15,742 bases of DNA from contig JAOZLK010000032.1 of NCBI GenBank assembly GCA_029934875.1, forward strand, positions 1-15,742, written 5' to 3'. The number at the start of each line of letters is the position of its first letter. The first letter of the stretch is position 1. Shown in pieces: positions 8,576 through 15,742 of the stretch. The translations under genes and the position numbers were made by a program. This DNA comes from Bacteroidales bacterium (GTDB taxonomy: Bacteria > Bacteroidota > Bacteroidia > Bacteroidales > GCA-2748055). The notes beneath the pieces are model-generated. The model was not told where the DNA came from and made no database searches. It saw only the letters and a program-made list of their open reading frames with translations.

Positions 8576-11500
8576 TTAAAACGAAATGTTGATGCCAAAC
8601 ATGAATCTTCTACTCGGAGGAGTCTTGCTGTAGTCCTTTGGCAGAACATCAGGCTTCGAAGGCGGTGCTACATCGGGATCCTGTCCTGAATAGCTGGTCC
8701 AGGTAAACAGGTTGTAGACGGTGGCAAAAAGCCGCAGGTTTTTCAACCTGATTTTTTGCAGCTGCCTCGGGTTAAAATTGTAGCTCAGTGAGAGTGTTTT
8801 CAAACGTATGTAGGAGCCATCTTCAACAAAACGATCAGATCCAAGCCAGTTGAAACCTTCGTTGTAAAGCGCCCTTGGGATGTCAGTTTCATCTCCTTCT
8901 CTTCTCCAGCGCCAGTTTGTGGCCTTACTCTGGTTATCATAGTTATACATCTTCTCAGTATCCATACGGGTCTGGTTGATGATTTTCTGACCCACTTTGA
9001 AGAACAGGAAGGAGCTTAAGACAAAACTTTTATATTGAGCGCGGAAACCACCACCACCCATGAAATCGGGGTTCAGGTCTCCCAGATAAACAATGTCCAG
9101 TTCATCTATTTTTCCATCATAATTCTTGTCAGCATACCTGGCATCACCTCCTTCGAAGATATAGCCCGAGGGGCCTCCCATGATCATCACCATGGGTTCA
9201 TCCACATTCAGACCAAAAACAGGATCCCCGTTTTCATCCCTGACAATTGCATCGTCGTTGGACTTATATACGCCCTGGTATTCATAGCCGAAGAATCCTC
9301 CGAGCGCTTCACCCGGGACAACACTGATCTTGTAGTTGCCATTATCCAGCATGTCTCCGTATTCAAGGCTGTAGTTTTCCGGAAGACGAAGTACCTGGTT
9401 CTGGTTCCTGGAAAGGTTAATGTTGAAACTCAGAGAGAAATTTTCTCTGCGAACCACTGTATAATCAATCATGAATTCAAAGCCCCTGTTCTCCATCTCA
9501 CCATCGTTTCTGTTGATGCTTCCATAACCGGAAGAATAGGGTATCCCCGAGTTCTCCAGGTAGAGGTCCAGGGTTTTTTTCCTGTAATAGTCAATCTCAA
9601 CATTCATGCGCCCATTCAGAGCGAAGAAAGAGAGACCGGGATTTATCTGGTCGATGGTTTCCCATTTCAGACTTGTGAGCTCGACCCCGTCGGGTTGCAC
9701 ACCCTGCATATCCAGGTAGGATAGATTGGAACCCGCCGAGTAGGTATTAAAGTAGAGGTAGTTTCCATTGGGCTGGTTTCCACTCTGTCCCCAGCTAAAC
9801 CTGAATTTCACATCGTCGATCCAGCTTACATCCCTCATGAAGGCTTCTTCAGACATCCGCCAGAAACCTGCAACCGTGGGGAAAAGGCCCCAGCGGCTAT
9901 CCTGAGCAAACTTGGAGTTTCCTTCATATTTGGCTCCCAGCATTACATTGTACTTGTCCTTATAGATATAACTACCAGTCAGGAATATACCCATGGAGCG
10001 ATACTGGCTGTAATTGGAACCGAAATAGGCCAGGTGCTTGTCATTCACCGGCTGGTCCAGAAAGGGTGATGCCGATTGGCTGGATTCAGTTTTGTACCAA
10101 CTTGACTGTGTGCCTTCCGTATCGAACTGGGTCATAAATACCAGGTCATGATCATTCCCGATCTCCGGCCGGTAAATCAGTTGGTTAAAAGTATAGATGG
10201 AACTCTTCTTGGAAAATTCATTCACCGCACGGTTCGATATATCGCTCTCATAGTTGTATCCCAGTGCTTTGTATGGCAGGAATTTTTCAATCTTCTGGTC
10301 AAAAATATCCAGTGTAACCGTCGAGTTAAAAATCAGCTTAGGTGTAATGTAGTACCTTACGGTGAAAAGAGCCCTGGCATTATCCTTATAGCGGTGTTGT
10401 TTACCAAGGTTTGCAAAAGCCACCGGGTTGTATGTGTCTCTGGCGCTTCCCTGAAGTGTACTGGATGGGGTGAAGTACTCATCGGAAGGCACATTGGCAG
10501 TATCCCTGTCATAAATAGAGAGGTTCGGCATCTTTCTGTAGGCAACAGAGCGAAGTGATTTCCAGTTTTTGAACTCGCCATCCTCGACATCATAAGTGTT
10601 ATCCTGATCATAACGGGTAAACATGATATCCGTTTTGAACTGTAGTTTCCTTGAGAGATCGTAGTCAAGTGAACTTCGGAGATTTAGCTTGCTCAGATCG
10701 TTCCCTGTGGTTGTTCCGCCCTGGTCAACAAAACCTGCCGATACGTTATACCGGGTCTTTTCACCACCACCCCTGACTGAGAAATCATGTTGCTGGGTGA
10801 AGGCTGTCTGGGTGATCTCCTCAACCCAGTTTGTATTCTGGGAGTAGTTGTAGTACTCTTCCCATTCGGGGTCGAAGGCAATCTCCTCGCTGTAGAAAGT
10901 ATTATATGATACATTGTAATGTTCTTCGGTAATAAGCCGGGCATAACCTGCTCCGTCCAGCATGGGTATGGGGTCTGGCTCATAACCGACAGTGGCTTTA
11001 AAAGTATAGTCAAATATTGGTTTTGATTTTATCCCCCGCTTGGTTTTTATCATCAGTACACCGTTGGATGCCCTGGATCCCCAGGCGGCTGTTGAAGCGG
11101 CATCCTTCAGGACCTCGATGGACTCAATATCCTCCGGTGAGACGTCAATCAGACTACCAAATTTCTCGATGTCAGCGCTGGCAAAATCAAAGTTATCATC
11201 AATATTGGCATCGTATGGAATCCCATTGATAACAATCAGCGGTTGATTTCGGGCGTTCAGCGAGGCTGTTCCCCTGATACGGATATTCAGACCGGCACCC
11301 GGGTCACCGGAAACCGAGGAGATGTCCACGTTCCCGAGTCTTCCCTGGAGCATGTCTTCAACCGTAGTAGACATAACCGATTGCAGTCCGTCCATTTCGA
11401 TCCTGGCAACCGAGGTCGCCCTGTCGCGGACACTGGTAATCCCGTCGTTACCCATTTTTTCACCTACAATCACGACCTCGTCAAGTCCAACGGTTTCCGG

Positions 11501-11809
11501 TTGGAGTTGAATATTAATCTCCGTCCGGGCATCGACTGTGAAGGTCTCTTTCTGGAAACCGATAAATGAAATCTGGACCTGGTTTGCCACATTGGAAACC
11601 TTAAATACGTAGTTTCCATTAAGGTCTGATACAGTACCTCCAATAAACCTGCCATTTTTATCGATTTCAACAATGTTAACCGAAGGCAAAGTCTCCTGGT
11701 TTTGTGCATCTACAATCTTCCCCTGGATAATTGCTGATTGACCCTGGGCTAAATTGACGCCGGAAAAGAGACCAATAAGCAATCCGGAAAGCAGTATGAT
11801 TTTTTTCAT
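8576..11809 (-). CDS. SusC/RagA-family TonB-dependent outer membrane transporter (first cassette, canonical)
   Basis: A 1077-residue outer membrane protein with a signal peptide ending near residue 23 (NLAQGQ). A CarboxypepD_reg-like domain covers about 26-103 (IIQGKIVDAQNQETLPSVNI, then GNYVF and ISFIGFQ). The TonB-box-like LDEVVIVGEKM is at about 109-119. The plug (about 120-260) carries the expected SusC signatures: VEDMLQGRLGNVDI, NIRIRGTASLN, PLIVINGIPYD, and SIEVLKDAASTAAWGSRASN at about 230-249. The rest is a beta-barrel, ending in FMFGINISF with a terminal Phe as usual for barrel assembly. It should import a ligand with the SusD encoded 18 bases downstream. The start lies 25 bases after the stop of the FAS1 gene. 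No fused STN or FecR-interaction domain is present, so nothing here points to sigma/anti-sigma signalling. Substrate unknown. Confidence 0.97.
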   Translation of the reverse strand: MKKIILLSGLLIGLFSGVNLAQGQSAIIQGKIVDAQNQETLPSVNIVEIDKNGRFIGGTVSDLNGNYVFKVSNVANQVQISFIGFQKETFTVDARTEINIQLQPETVGLDEVVIVGEKMGNDGITSVRDRATSVARIEMDGLQSVMSTTVEDMLQGRLGNVDISSVSGDPGAGLNIRIRGTASLNARNQPLIVINGIPYDANIDDNFDFASADIEKFGSLIDVSPEDIESIEVLKDAASTAAWGSRASNGVLMIKTKRGIKSKPIFDYTFKATVGYEPDPIPMLDGAGYARLITEEHYNVSYNTFYSEEIAFDPEWEEYYNYSQNTNWVEEITQTAFTQQHDFSVRGGGEKTRYNVSAGFVDQGGTTTGNDLSKLNLRSSLDYDLSRKLQFKTDIMFTRYDQDNTYDVEDGEFKNWKSLRSVAYRKMPNLSIYDRDTANVPSDEYFTPSSTLQGSARDTYNPVAFANLGKQHRYKDNARALFTVRYYITPKLIFNSTVTLDIFDQKIEKFLPYKALGYNYESDISNRAVNEFSKKSSIYTFNQLIYRPEIGNDHDLVFMTQFDTEGTQSSWYKTESSQSASPFLDQPVNDKHLAYFGSNYSQYRSMGIFLTGSYIYKDKYNVMLGAKYEGNSKFAQDSRWGLFPTVAGFWRMSEEAFMRDVSWIDDVKFRFSWGQSGNQPNGNYLYFNTYSAGSNLSYLDMQGVQPDGVELTSLKWETIDQINPGLSFFALNGRMNVEIDYYRKKTLDLYLENSGIPYSSGYGSINRNDGEMENRGFEFMIDYTVVRRENFSLSFNINLSRNQNQVLRLPENYSLEYGDMLDNGNYKISVVPGEALGGFFGYEYQGVYKSNDDAIVRDENGDPVFGLNVDEPMVMIMGGPSGYIFEGGDARYADKNYDGKIDELDIVYLGDLNPDFMGGGGFRAQYKSFVLSSFLFFKVGQKIINQTRMDTEKMYNYDNQSKATNWRWRREGDETDIPRALYNEGFNWLGSDRFVEDGSYIRLKTLSLSYNFNPRQLQKIRLKNLRLFATVYNLFTWTSYSGQDPDVAPPSKPDVLPKDYSKTPPSRRFMFGINISF

Positions 11810-11834
11810 AGTAGAAAGGGTTATACTTTTTTAA

Positions 11835-14057
11835 CTACTCTGTGAATTTCAAGACTGAATTTATTTCGTGCATTACACCTTGCCTTACCAGCAGATTGGC
11901 GTCGGCATGATCAACGGGAATTAACTGTCCAGTTACGTCCTCAAGTACCATATTCTGAGGTTCGTTGTGTATAATCAAAACTTCCCTTACAGTGACCTGT
12001 TCGAGGGTGTCTACATAGGTGTAGTTAGTACTGAAGGTTCCAGATTCTTTCCCATCGTCAAAAAGTACATTATCAATGACGAAATGGTAGAGGAGGAAAT
12101 TCTTAAGGGAATCATTATCCTCAGGAATCAAGCCTTCAAGCCTGGCCTGGTCCATGGCGGCATTATTGGGTATAAAAGCGGTCCAGTAATCAGCAGCAGC
12201 CAGAAATTTAAGCCTTGGTATAAACTCTTTAGTAGTGGGATCCCTGTAGCGGTTATCAAGTAATCTGGTATCTACCAGGAGCTCTGCAAATTGGGAAAAA
12301 TCGGGGTCGGCAAAGGCACACTCAGGATCCTGTGGGGCACATGTAAGGCGCTGGCCCATAACAATTCTGGACGCTATTGGTTTATCCACTTTTACAAGGA
12401 GTCCGTTGTATTCATTTACATCAATTTCATCGACATTTGCGAGCTGTCCTGTAGCCTGGTTTTCACCGGCTCCTGCCATCATATTTCCGTATTTAATGTG
12501 GTTACCGGAGGTCATCAGCACATAATGTCCGTCACCTTCAAAATCTGAAAGGACACCCTGGAAGATCTGATCCTGGGCAAATAGCACCATATCAGAACTT
12601 TTCATAGCGGACCATACACCGTCAACCGGCCCCCTGAACTCTACCTTGTCACTGGTTTCATTGTAGCGAATACCATAGGTTTCAAGGTCCTCATTGGTGG
12701 TGGCAAACAGGGTTACATCCGAATCCGGATTTGACAGGGTAGATAACATATTACTCTGATTCATTATAGAAAGAAGGGTCGAGTAATCCTTGTCGAAGAA
12801 AAGAATGCCCGGAACGGTTATAAAAACATTGGGCTCAAGTACCTTTTTCGTATCATATACCACTCCGTTACTACACATATAGCCAGAGTTGAGGTCTTCA
12901 GGAGTTAGATCTGTTTCATCACCGAAAGCATTGAAGTAGCCTTTGGTAAGTTTCGATTTAAGAACCAGTTCCCGGGAAAGTTGGGTCTGAACAATATAGT
13001 ACAGGGTTACTCTCGGAATGCTGTCGATTGAAGAATAGAACTCGAAGACAGTTTCATCGAGGTAGGCCTGTAATACATCATCCTTGGCCAGAAATGCAGC
13101 CCACATATTTTGGGCAGGTACGGCTGTATTGGTGGAGGAAGCTCTCTCTTCGGCTAAATCATAAACCAGGTCGTAAGTTTTCCTGTAAAGGACATTCCTG
13201 TCTTCATCAACTTTTTGTCCTGTATAGTCGGCAAAGCGCTGAAGCAGGTCATAGTAGAGACCATATTTATCCTGGTTGGCAATCATATACTCCTCAATGC
13301 TGGGCATGGGAGGCACAGGCCTGTCGAGAAAATAAATAAAGCCACTGGCAGTACGTACCTCCAGTTCTTCAGGAATCTGAGGATTCGGGATTACCATGGC
13401 ATTGTGCCAGTTTAAGCCTTCCATTCCTTCAGGATAGCCTGCTTCCCAGGTGCTCCCGGGATACATGAAAGTATAATCTGATCCGTCTGCAGCTCCCCCG
13501 TAATCGTAGAAAAATTCCTGGGAAAAGAGAGGGATATTTTTATTGCCTGTATATATAAGATACTCCTTACCTTCCGATCCCGGGAGATACCTGACTGTCT
13601 CCTTATACGGAATAGAGGTGCTTGGAGTCTCCTTCCGGTGGAACAGGGAGGCATATTCTGCTTTGGGCGTTTGCAACTCGGACCATGCATATTCGTAAAT
13701 CAGGTAAAACCTGGACCTTGGATTACGTAAAACGTGCAGGGTAAACAACTGCCGGGCCTCATCATCGGAGAGGTCATCCACGGAAGAGATTCCTGCGGAA
13801 GCGAAATATTCCTCGAAGGCTGCATCGTCCGGAACGAACAATGTGAATAGCTGTTTTGAAATGGGGTCGGTATAATCAGCCCTGTCCATCAGCTTTAAAA
13901 AGATGGTATAGTTGCCCCTTGATTCAAGGGTTTCAATGCTCGAACCTCCGAGCCATGGGGGATCTTCGTATCTTTCCTGATGATCATCACACCCGGTCAC
14001 CCCAAATATCACAACAGAAAACATTAGGCCCAGAAGAGGCCATGCGGATCTTTTCAT
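11835..14057 (-). CDS. Four-repeat FAS1 (fasciclin-like) lipoprotein
   Basis: A 740-residue lipoprotein from the ATG at 14057. The longer ATG at 14105 would add 16 residues before a complete signal peptide and would place the promoter candidate inside the gene, so I reject it. The signal peptide (MKRSAWPLLGL...) ends at VTGC, Cys 23. Four FAS1-like units can be traced. Unit 1 (about 39-246) has LFTLFVPDDAAFEEY and FTLHVLRNP. Unit 2 (about 253-414) has WAAFLAKDDVLQAYLD, LYYIVQTQLS and NGVVYDTKKVLEP. Unit 3 (about 415-562) has VTLFATTNEDLETYGI and ends in GLLVKVDKPI. Unit 4 (about 585-740) has YWTAFIPNNAAMDQA, FLLYHFVID and QGVMHEINSVLKF. Units 2 and 3 are degenerate. FAS1 domains usually mediate adhesion or ligand binding at the cell surface. 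It is the first gene of the operon, 25 bases before SusC. Target unknown. Confidence 0.9.
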   Translation of the reverse strand: MKRSAWPLLGLMFSVVIFGVTGCDDHQERYEDPPWLGGSSIETLESRGNYTIFLKLMDRADYTDPISKQLFTLFVPDDAAFEEYFASAGISSVDDLSDDEARQLFTLHVLRNPRSRFYLIYEYAWSELQTPKAEYASLFHRKETPSTSIPYKETVRYLPGSEGKEYLIYTGNKNIPLFSQEFFYDYGGAADGSDYTFMYPGSTWEAGYPEGMEGLNWHNAMVIPNPQIPEELEVRTASGFIYFLDRPVPPMPSIEEYMIANQDKYGLYYDLLQRFADYTGQKVDEDRNVLYRKTYDLVYDLAEERASSTNTAVPAQNMWAAFLAKDDVLQAYLDETVFEFYSSIDSIPRVTLYYIVQTQLSRELVLKSKLTKGYFNAFGDETDLTPEDLNSGYMCSNGVVYDTKKVLEPNVFITVPGILFFDKDYSTLLSIMNQSNMLSTLSNPDSDVTLFATTNEDLETYGIRYNETSDKVEFRGPVDGVWSAMKSSDMVLFAQDQIFQGVLSDFEGDGHYVLMTSGNHIKYGNMMAGAGENQATGQLANVDEIDVNEYNGLLVKVDKPIASRIVMGQRLTCAPQDPECAFADPDFSQFAELLVDTRLLDNRYRDPTTKEFIPRLKFLAAADYWTAFIPNNAAMDQARLEGLIPEDNDSLKNFLLYHFVIDNVLFDDGKESGTFSTNYTYVDTLEQVTVREVLIIHNEPQNMVLEDVTGQLIPVDHADANLLVRQGVMHEINSVLKFTE

Positions 14058-14077
14058 AGTAATAGTTTTAGTCAATT

Positions 14078-14110
14078 CAAAAATAGAAACATTTATGGAA
14101 TACATACCAA
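14078..14110 (-). promoter_or_regulatory. Candidate Bacteroidota-type promoter of the FAS1-SusCD operon
   Basis: Read on the minus strand, TTGG (14110-14107) is followed by 21 bases and then TATTTTTG (14085-14078), an exact match to the Bacteroidota -7 consensus TAnnTTTG. The upstream element matches the -33 consensus TTTG only partly. The -7 box ends 20 bases before the ATG at 14057, so the leader would be very short. It also supports that ATG over the one at 14105. Seen by eye only; short AT-rich motifs do occur by chance. Confidence 0.5.
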
Positions 14111-14211
14111 TAGAATTACAAAAATGTTATAATATGTTAAAATTCTCTTCCATCAAGAGTATAAATAAGAAGCTTACTCACAATTCCATCGGGAAAGGCG
14201 ATCAATCCTCA

Positions 14212-14240
14212 ACAATCGTAACTGATTGTCTCTCACGATT
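14212..14240. repeat. Overlapping small inverted repeats, possible operator
   Basis: ACAATC (14212-14217) and GATTGT (14224-14229) form a perfect 6-base dyad with a 6-base spacer. AATCGT (14214-14219) and ACGATT (14235-14240) form a second, overlapping dyad. They lie about 100 bases upstream of the -33 element of the promoter candidate, a distance more usual for an activator than for a repressor. There is no T-run after either arm, so a terminator is unlikely. A regulatory role is inference only. Confidence 0.25.
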
Positions 14241-14349
14241 TATTGTCAGCTTTGTAAGGTCGGGGCTTGAATAGCGTTCGGTATGGAGCAGAGATAATCC
14301 CCCCACATTATATCAGTCGTAACACCTTTAAAATCCTTACAGAAAGTAA

Positions 14350-15600
14350 CTAGAGTGCCTGCGAAATATCTTCAATGAGATCGTCAAGATCCTCTATGCC
14401 TACTGATAACCTGATCGTAGTTTCACGCAGTCCCATCTCAAGCTTCTGCCCTTCAGTATATTCGGAGAAGATGGTGGAGTAGGGGTGAATGATCAGGGAT
14501 TTATTGTCCTGCAGGTTGGTGGCCCGGCGGACCACCTGCAGCTTATTCATGAAAGCATAGCAGGCTGCCTTGGATTCCAGGTCGAAGGTAAGCATGGAAC
14601 ATGGTTTTTCTCCAAACTGATCTTTAGAAATGGAATAATAGGGTGAACTCTTCAGACCCGGGAAATCCACCCGCTTCACGGCTTCCTGTTTTTCAAGCCA
14701 CTGAGCCAGTTCAAGCGCAGAGGATGTGGAGCGTTCAGTACGAAGCGCAAGTGTATCGAGCCCCAGGCTCTGCAAGTAGGCATTGTGAGGAGAGAGGCAG
14801 GCGCCCATGTTCCGATATACCTGCTTTTTGAACATCATTTTGAAAATCAGCTTGCCATGTTCCTTGAATCCCTTTTTTGTTTTTTCGAAGCGGCTCCAGT
14901 CAAAGGTTCCATAGTCCACCAGCAGCCCGCCCACAGCAGTTGCTCCGCCAGAGATATATTTTGTACTGGATAATACCTCTATGTCTACTCCAAAATCCTT
15001 TGCCGAAAAAATAGAAGGAGGCGTTACGGTGGTATCTGCGATGAGAAGGATGTTGTTCTTTTTAGCAAGATCGGACAGTGCCCTGATGTTTGCCACTTCA
15101 AGCTGGGGATTGGTAATGGTTTCGAAAAAGATGGCCACGGTATCTGAATCAATCAGTCCGGCCACCGATTCAGCATCAGTGAGGTCGGCATACTTTGCTG
15201 AAAGCCCAAATGGCTTAAGAGTTTTTTCGAATAGAGAAATGGTATTGCCAAAGAGGTGCCTGGAGGTAATGATGTTATTTCCCGACTTACTAATGGCCAT
15301 AATCAGGTTGGAAATAACCGCCATGCCCGATGACATAGCCGTCACCGAGAATGCACCCGTCATTCCCTGGACTTTCGATTCGAAATACTCGACAGTAGGA
15401 TTGGTGATTCGGGAATACTGATGTCGTTGTACCTGTCCGCTGAAGGCGGCTTCCAGGTCCTCTGAAGTATCAAACTCGAAAGACACACTGTCGTAAACCG
15501 GAAAGTTCAGGCTCCCGTGCGGATCTTTCATTGGATAAGGAGTATGCAGCAAAGTGGTGGTAAAGCCCCGTTTTTTCATCAGTCTTTGTCTTATTGTCAT
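14350..15600 (-). CDS. PLP-dependent trans-sulfuration enzyme, O-acyl-homoserine sulfhydrylase type (MetZ/MetY-like)
   Basis: A 416-residue cytoplasmic enzyme of the Cys/Met-metabolism PLP family. Visible motifs are YSRITNPTVEYFE (Tyr62 and Arg64, which contact the cofactor phosphate of the neighbouring subunit), SSGMAVISN at about 90-98, IADTT with Asp189 (pairs with the pyridine nitrogen), SSTKYISGG with Lys214 (the Schiff-base lysine), and the C-terminal TIRLSVGIED with Arg397 (substrate carboxylate). The family converts activated homoserine to homocysteine or methionine precursors; a methionine gamma-lyase or cystathionine synthase/lyase is a possible alternative. The HLFGNT segment (about 115-120), with Phe where lyases have Tyr, resembles sulfhydrylases of the MetZ kind. 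Length is normal. A second ATG at 15579 is an equally possible start. The gene is separated from the downstream operon by 292 bases and is probably independent of it. Substrate specificity not certain. Confidence 0.9.
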   Translation of the reverse strand: MTIRQRLMKKRGFTTTLLHTPYPMKDPHGSLNFPVYDSVSFEFDTSEDLEAAFSGQVQRHQYSRITNPTVEYFESKVQGMTGAFSVTAMSSGMAVISNLIMAISKSGNNIITSRHLFGNTISLFEKTLKPFGLSAKYADLTDAESVAGLIDSDTVAIFFETITNPQLEVANIRALSDLAKKNNILLIADTTVTPPSIFSAKDFGVDIEVLSSTKYISGGATAVGGLLVDYGTFDWSRFEKTKKGFKEHGKLIFKMMFKKQVYRNMGACLSPHNAYLQSLGLDTLALRTERSTSSALELAQWLEKQEAVKRVDFPGLKSSPYYSISKDQFGEKPCSMLTFDLESKAACYAFMNKLQVVRRATNLQDNKSLIIHPYSTIFSEYTEGQKLEMGLRETTIRLSVGIEDLDDLIEDISQAL

Positions 15601-15652
15601 GAAAGTTTCATGAATCAGAATTTCAAAGAAAACAAGCGAAACCCTTAAATGT

Positions 15653-15742
15653 TTATTGAATGGCGGGAATGATATAGGTGGTCAGTAGCCGCTCCGGAGT
15701 TGACCATTGGAAATTATCCCCCTCAAGGAGTTTATTGTTGAA
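15653..15742 (-). CDS. Possible C-terminal end of an upstream gene, unidentified
   Basis: One minus-strand frame is open from the window edge through 29 codons to a TAA at 15655-15653, 52 bases before the trans-sulfuration start. The peptide has a plausible protein-like composition (for example FQWSTPERLLTTYIIPAIQ at its end), and the other two minus frames stop sooner. It is too short to identify. If real, it would be the preceding gene on the same strand and perhaps in the same operon as the trans-sulfuration enzyme. Confidence 0.4.
   Translation of the reverse strand, partial: FNNKLLEGDNFQWSTPERLLTTYIIPAIQ

Larger units (their letters stand above)
1..14071 (-). other. Predicted transcription unit FAS1-SusC-SusD-FAS1-SusC-SusD-DUF362
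   Basis: Seven minus-strand genes follow one another with gaps, in transcription order, of 25, 18, 19, 37, 16 and 12 bases. None of the gaps has room for a clear terminator plus a new promoter. The only promoter candidate lies just before the first gene. The unit runs off the left edge, so additional genes may follow the DUF362 gene. Co-transcription is inferred from spacing and direction. Confidence 0.7.
14058..14349. other. Intergenic region between the trans-sulfuration gene and the FAS1-SusCD operon
   Basis: This 292-base gap is the longest non-coding stretch in the window. It is AT-rich toward the operon side and contains the promoter candidate and the inverted repeats listed separately. 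I see no ORF of note and no tRNA or other RNA gene. I also see no convincing terminator for the trans-sulfuration gene: the only hairpin right after its stop has a 4-base stem (TTAC/GTAA). The region most likely holds the control signals of the downstream operon. Confidence 0.6.

Noticed and set aside
9035..9724. 229-codon plus-strand open frame
   Set aside because: Fully antisense to the barrel part of the first SusC, with no recognisable motif; a by-product of codon use on the other strand.
14058..14105. Longer start for the first FAS1 protein
   Set aside because: The extra 16 residues precede a complete lipoprotein signal peptide and overlap the promoter candidate; the ATG at 14057 is more likely.
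14294..14349. Hairpins after the trans-sulfuration stop as a terminator
   Set aside because: The stems are only 4 to 5 bases (TTAC/GTAA, ATAAT/ATTAT), and no convincing T-run follows on the minus strand.
15232..15258. Phe instead of Tyr in the HLFGNT segment of the trans-sulfuration enzyme as a lost catalytic residue
   Set aside because: Gamma-lyases have Tyr here, but O-succinylhomoserine sulfhydrylase-type members commonly have Phe in this segment as far as I recall, so it points to subfamily rather than inactivation.
1..15742. CRISPR array, tRNA/rRNA, insertion sequence or phage genes
   Set aside because: No regularly spaced repeats, no tRNA-like cloverleaf in the gaps, and no transposase, integrase or phage motifs in any supported frame.

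Overview
The window comes from a member of the Bacteroidota. The evidence is two SusC/SusD outer-membrane pairs, lipoprotein signal peptides ending in short SusD-type lipoboxes, weak or absent Shine-Dalgarno sequences, and a promoter candidate matching the Bacteroidota form (TTG then TAnnTTTG). Genus cannot be fixed from sequence alone; a free-living or environmental member of Bacteroidales/Marinilabiliales or Cytophagales would fit. Every gene I can support lies on the minus strand, so transcription runs from high to low coordinates.

Right end (15742 to 14350): the last 29 codons of a possible unidentified gene, then a complete PLP-dependent trans-sulfuration enzyme (O-acyl-homoserine sulfhydrylase type). 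This is housekeeping sulfur amino acid metabolism and is probably not connected to what follows. A 292-base gap (14349 to 14058) separates it from the main locus. The gap holds a promoter candidate directly before the main locus and small inverted repeats that may be regulatory.

Main locus (14057 to the left edge): seven genes in one direction with gaps of only 12 to 37 bases, consistent with one transcription unit of more than 13 kb. The order is FAS1 lipoprotein (four fasciclin-like repeats), SusC, SusD, FAS1 lipoprotein (two repeats plus a C-terminal beta domain), SusC, SusD, and a membrane-anchored DUF362 protein cut by the window edge. It is therefore two successive FAS1-SusC-SusD cassettes followed by a DUF362 gene. 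The visible part contains no glycoside hydrolase, polysaccharide lyase, sulfatase, peptidase, sigma/anti-sigma pair or hybrid two-component regulator, so the imported ligand cannot be read from context.

Working model (inference): the two SusC/SusD pairs form TonB-dependent lidded import channels. The FAS1 lipoproteins act as surface adhesion or ligand-capture proteins, in the place that SusE/SusF-type binding proteins occupy in classical glycan loci. The DUF362 domain would work on the periplasmic face of the inner membrane. The most interesting points are the repeated FAS1-SusC-SusD arrangement without enzymes, the uncharacterised C-terminal domain of the second FAS1 protein, the divergent plug of the second SusC, and the inner-membrane DUF362 protein ending the operon.
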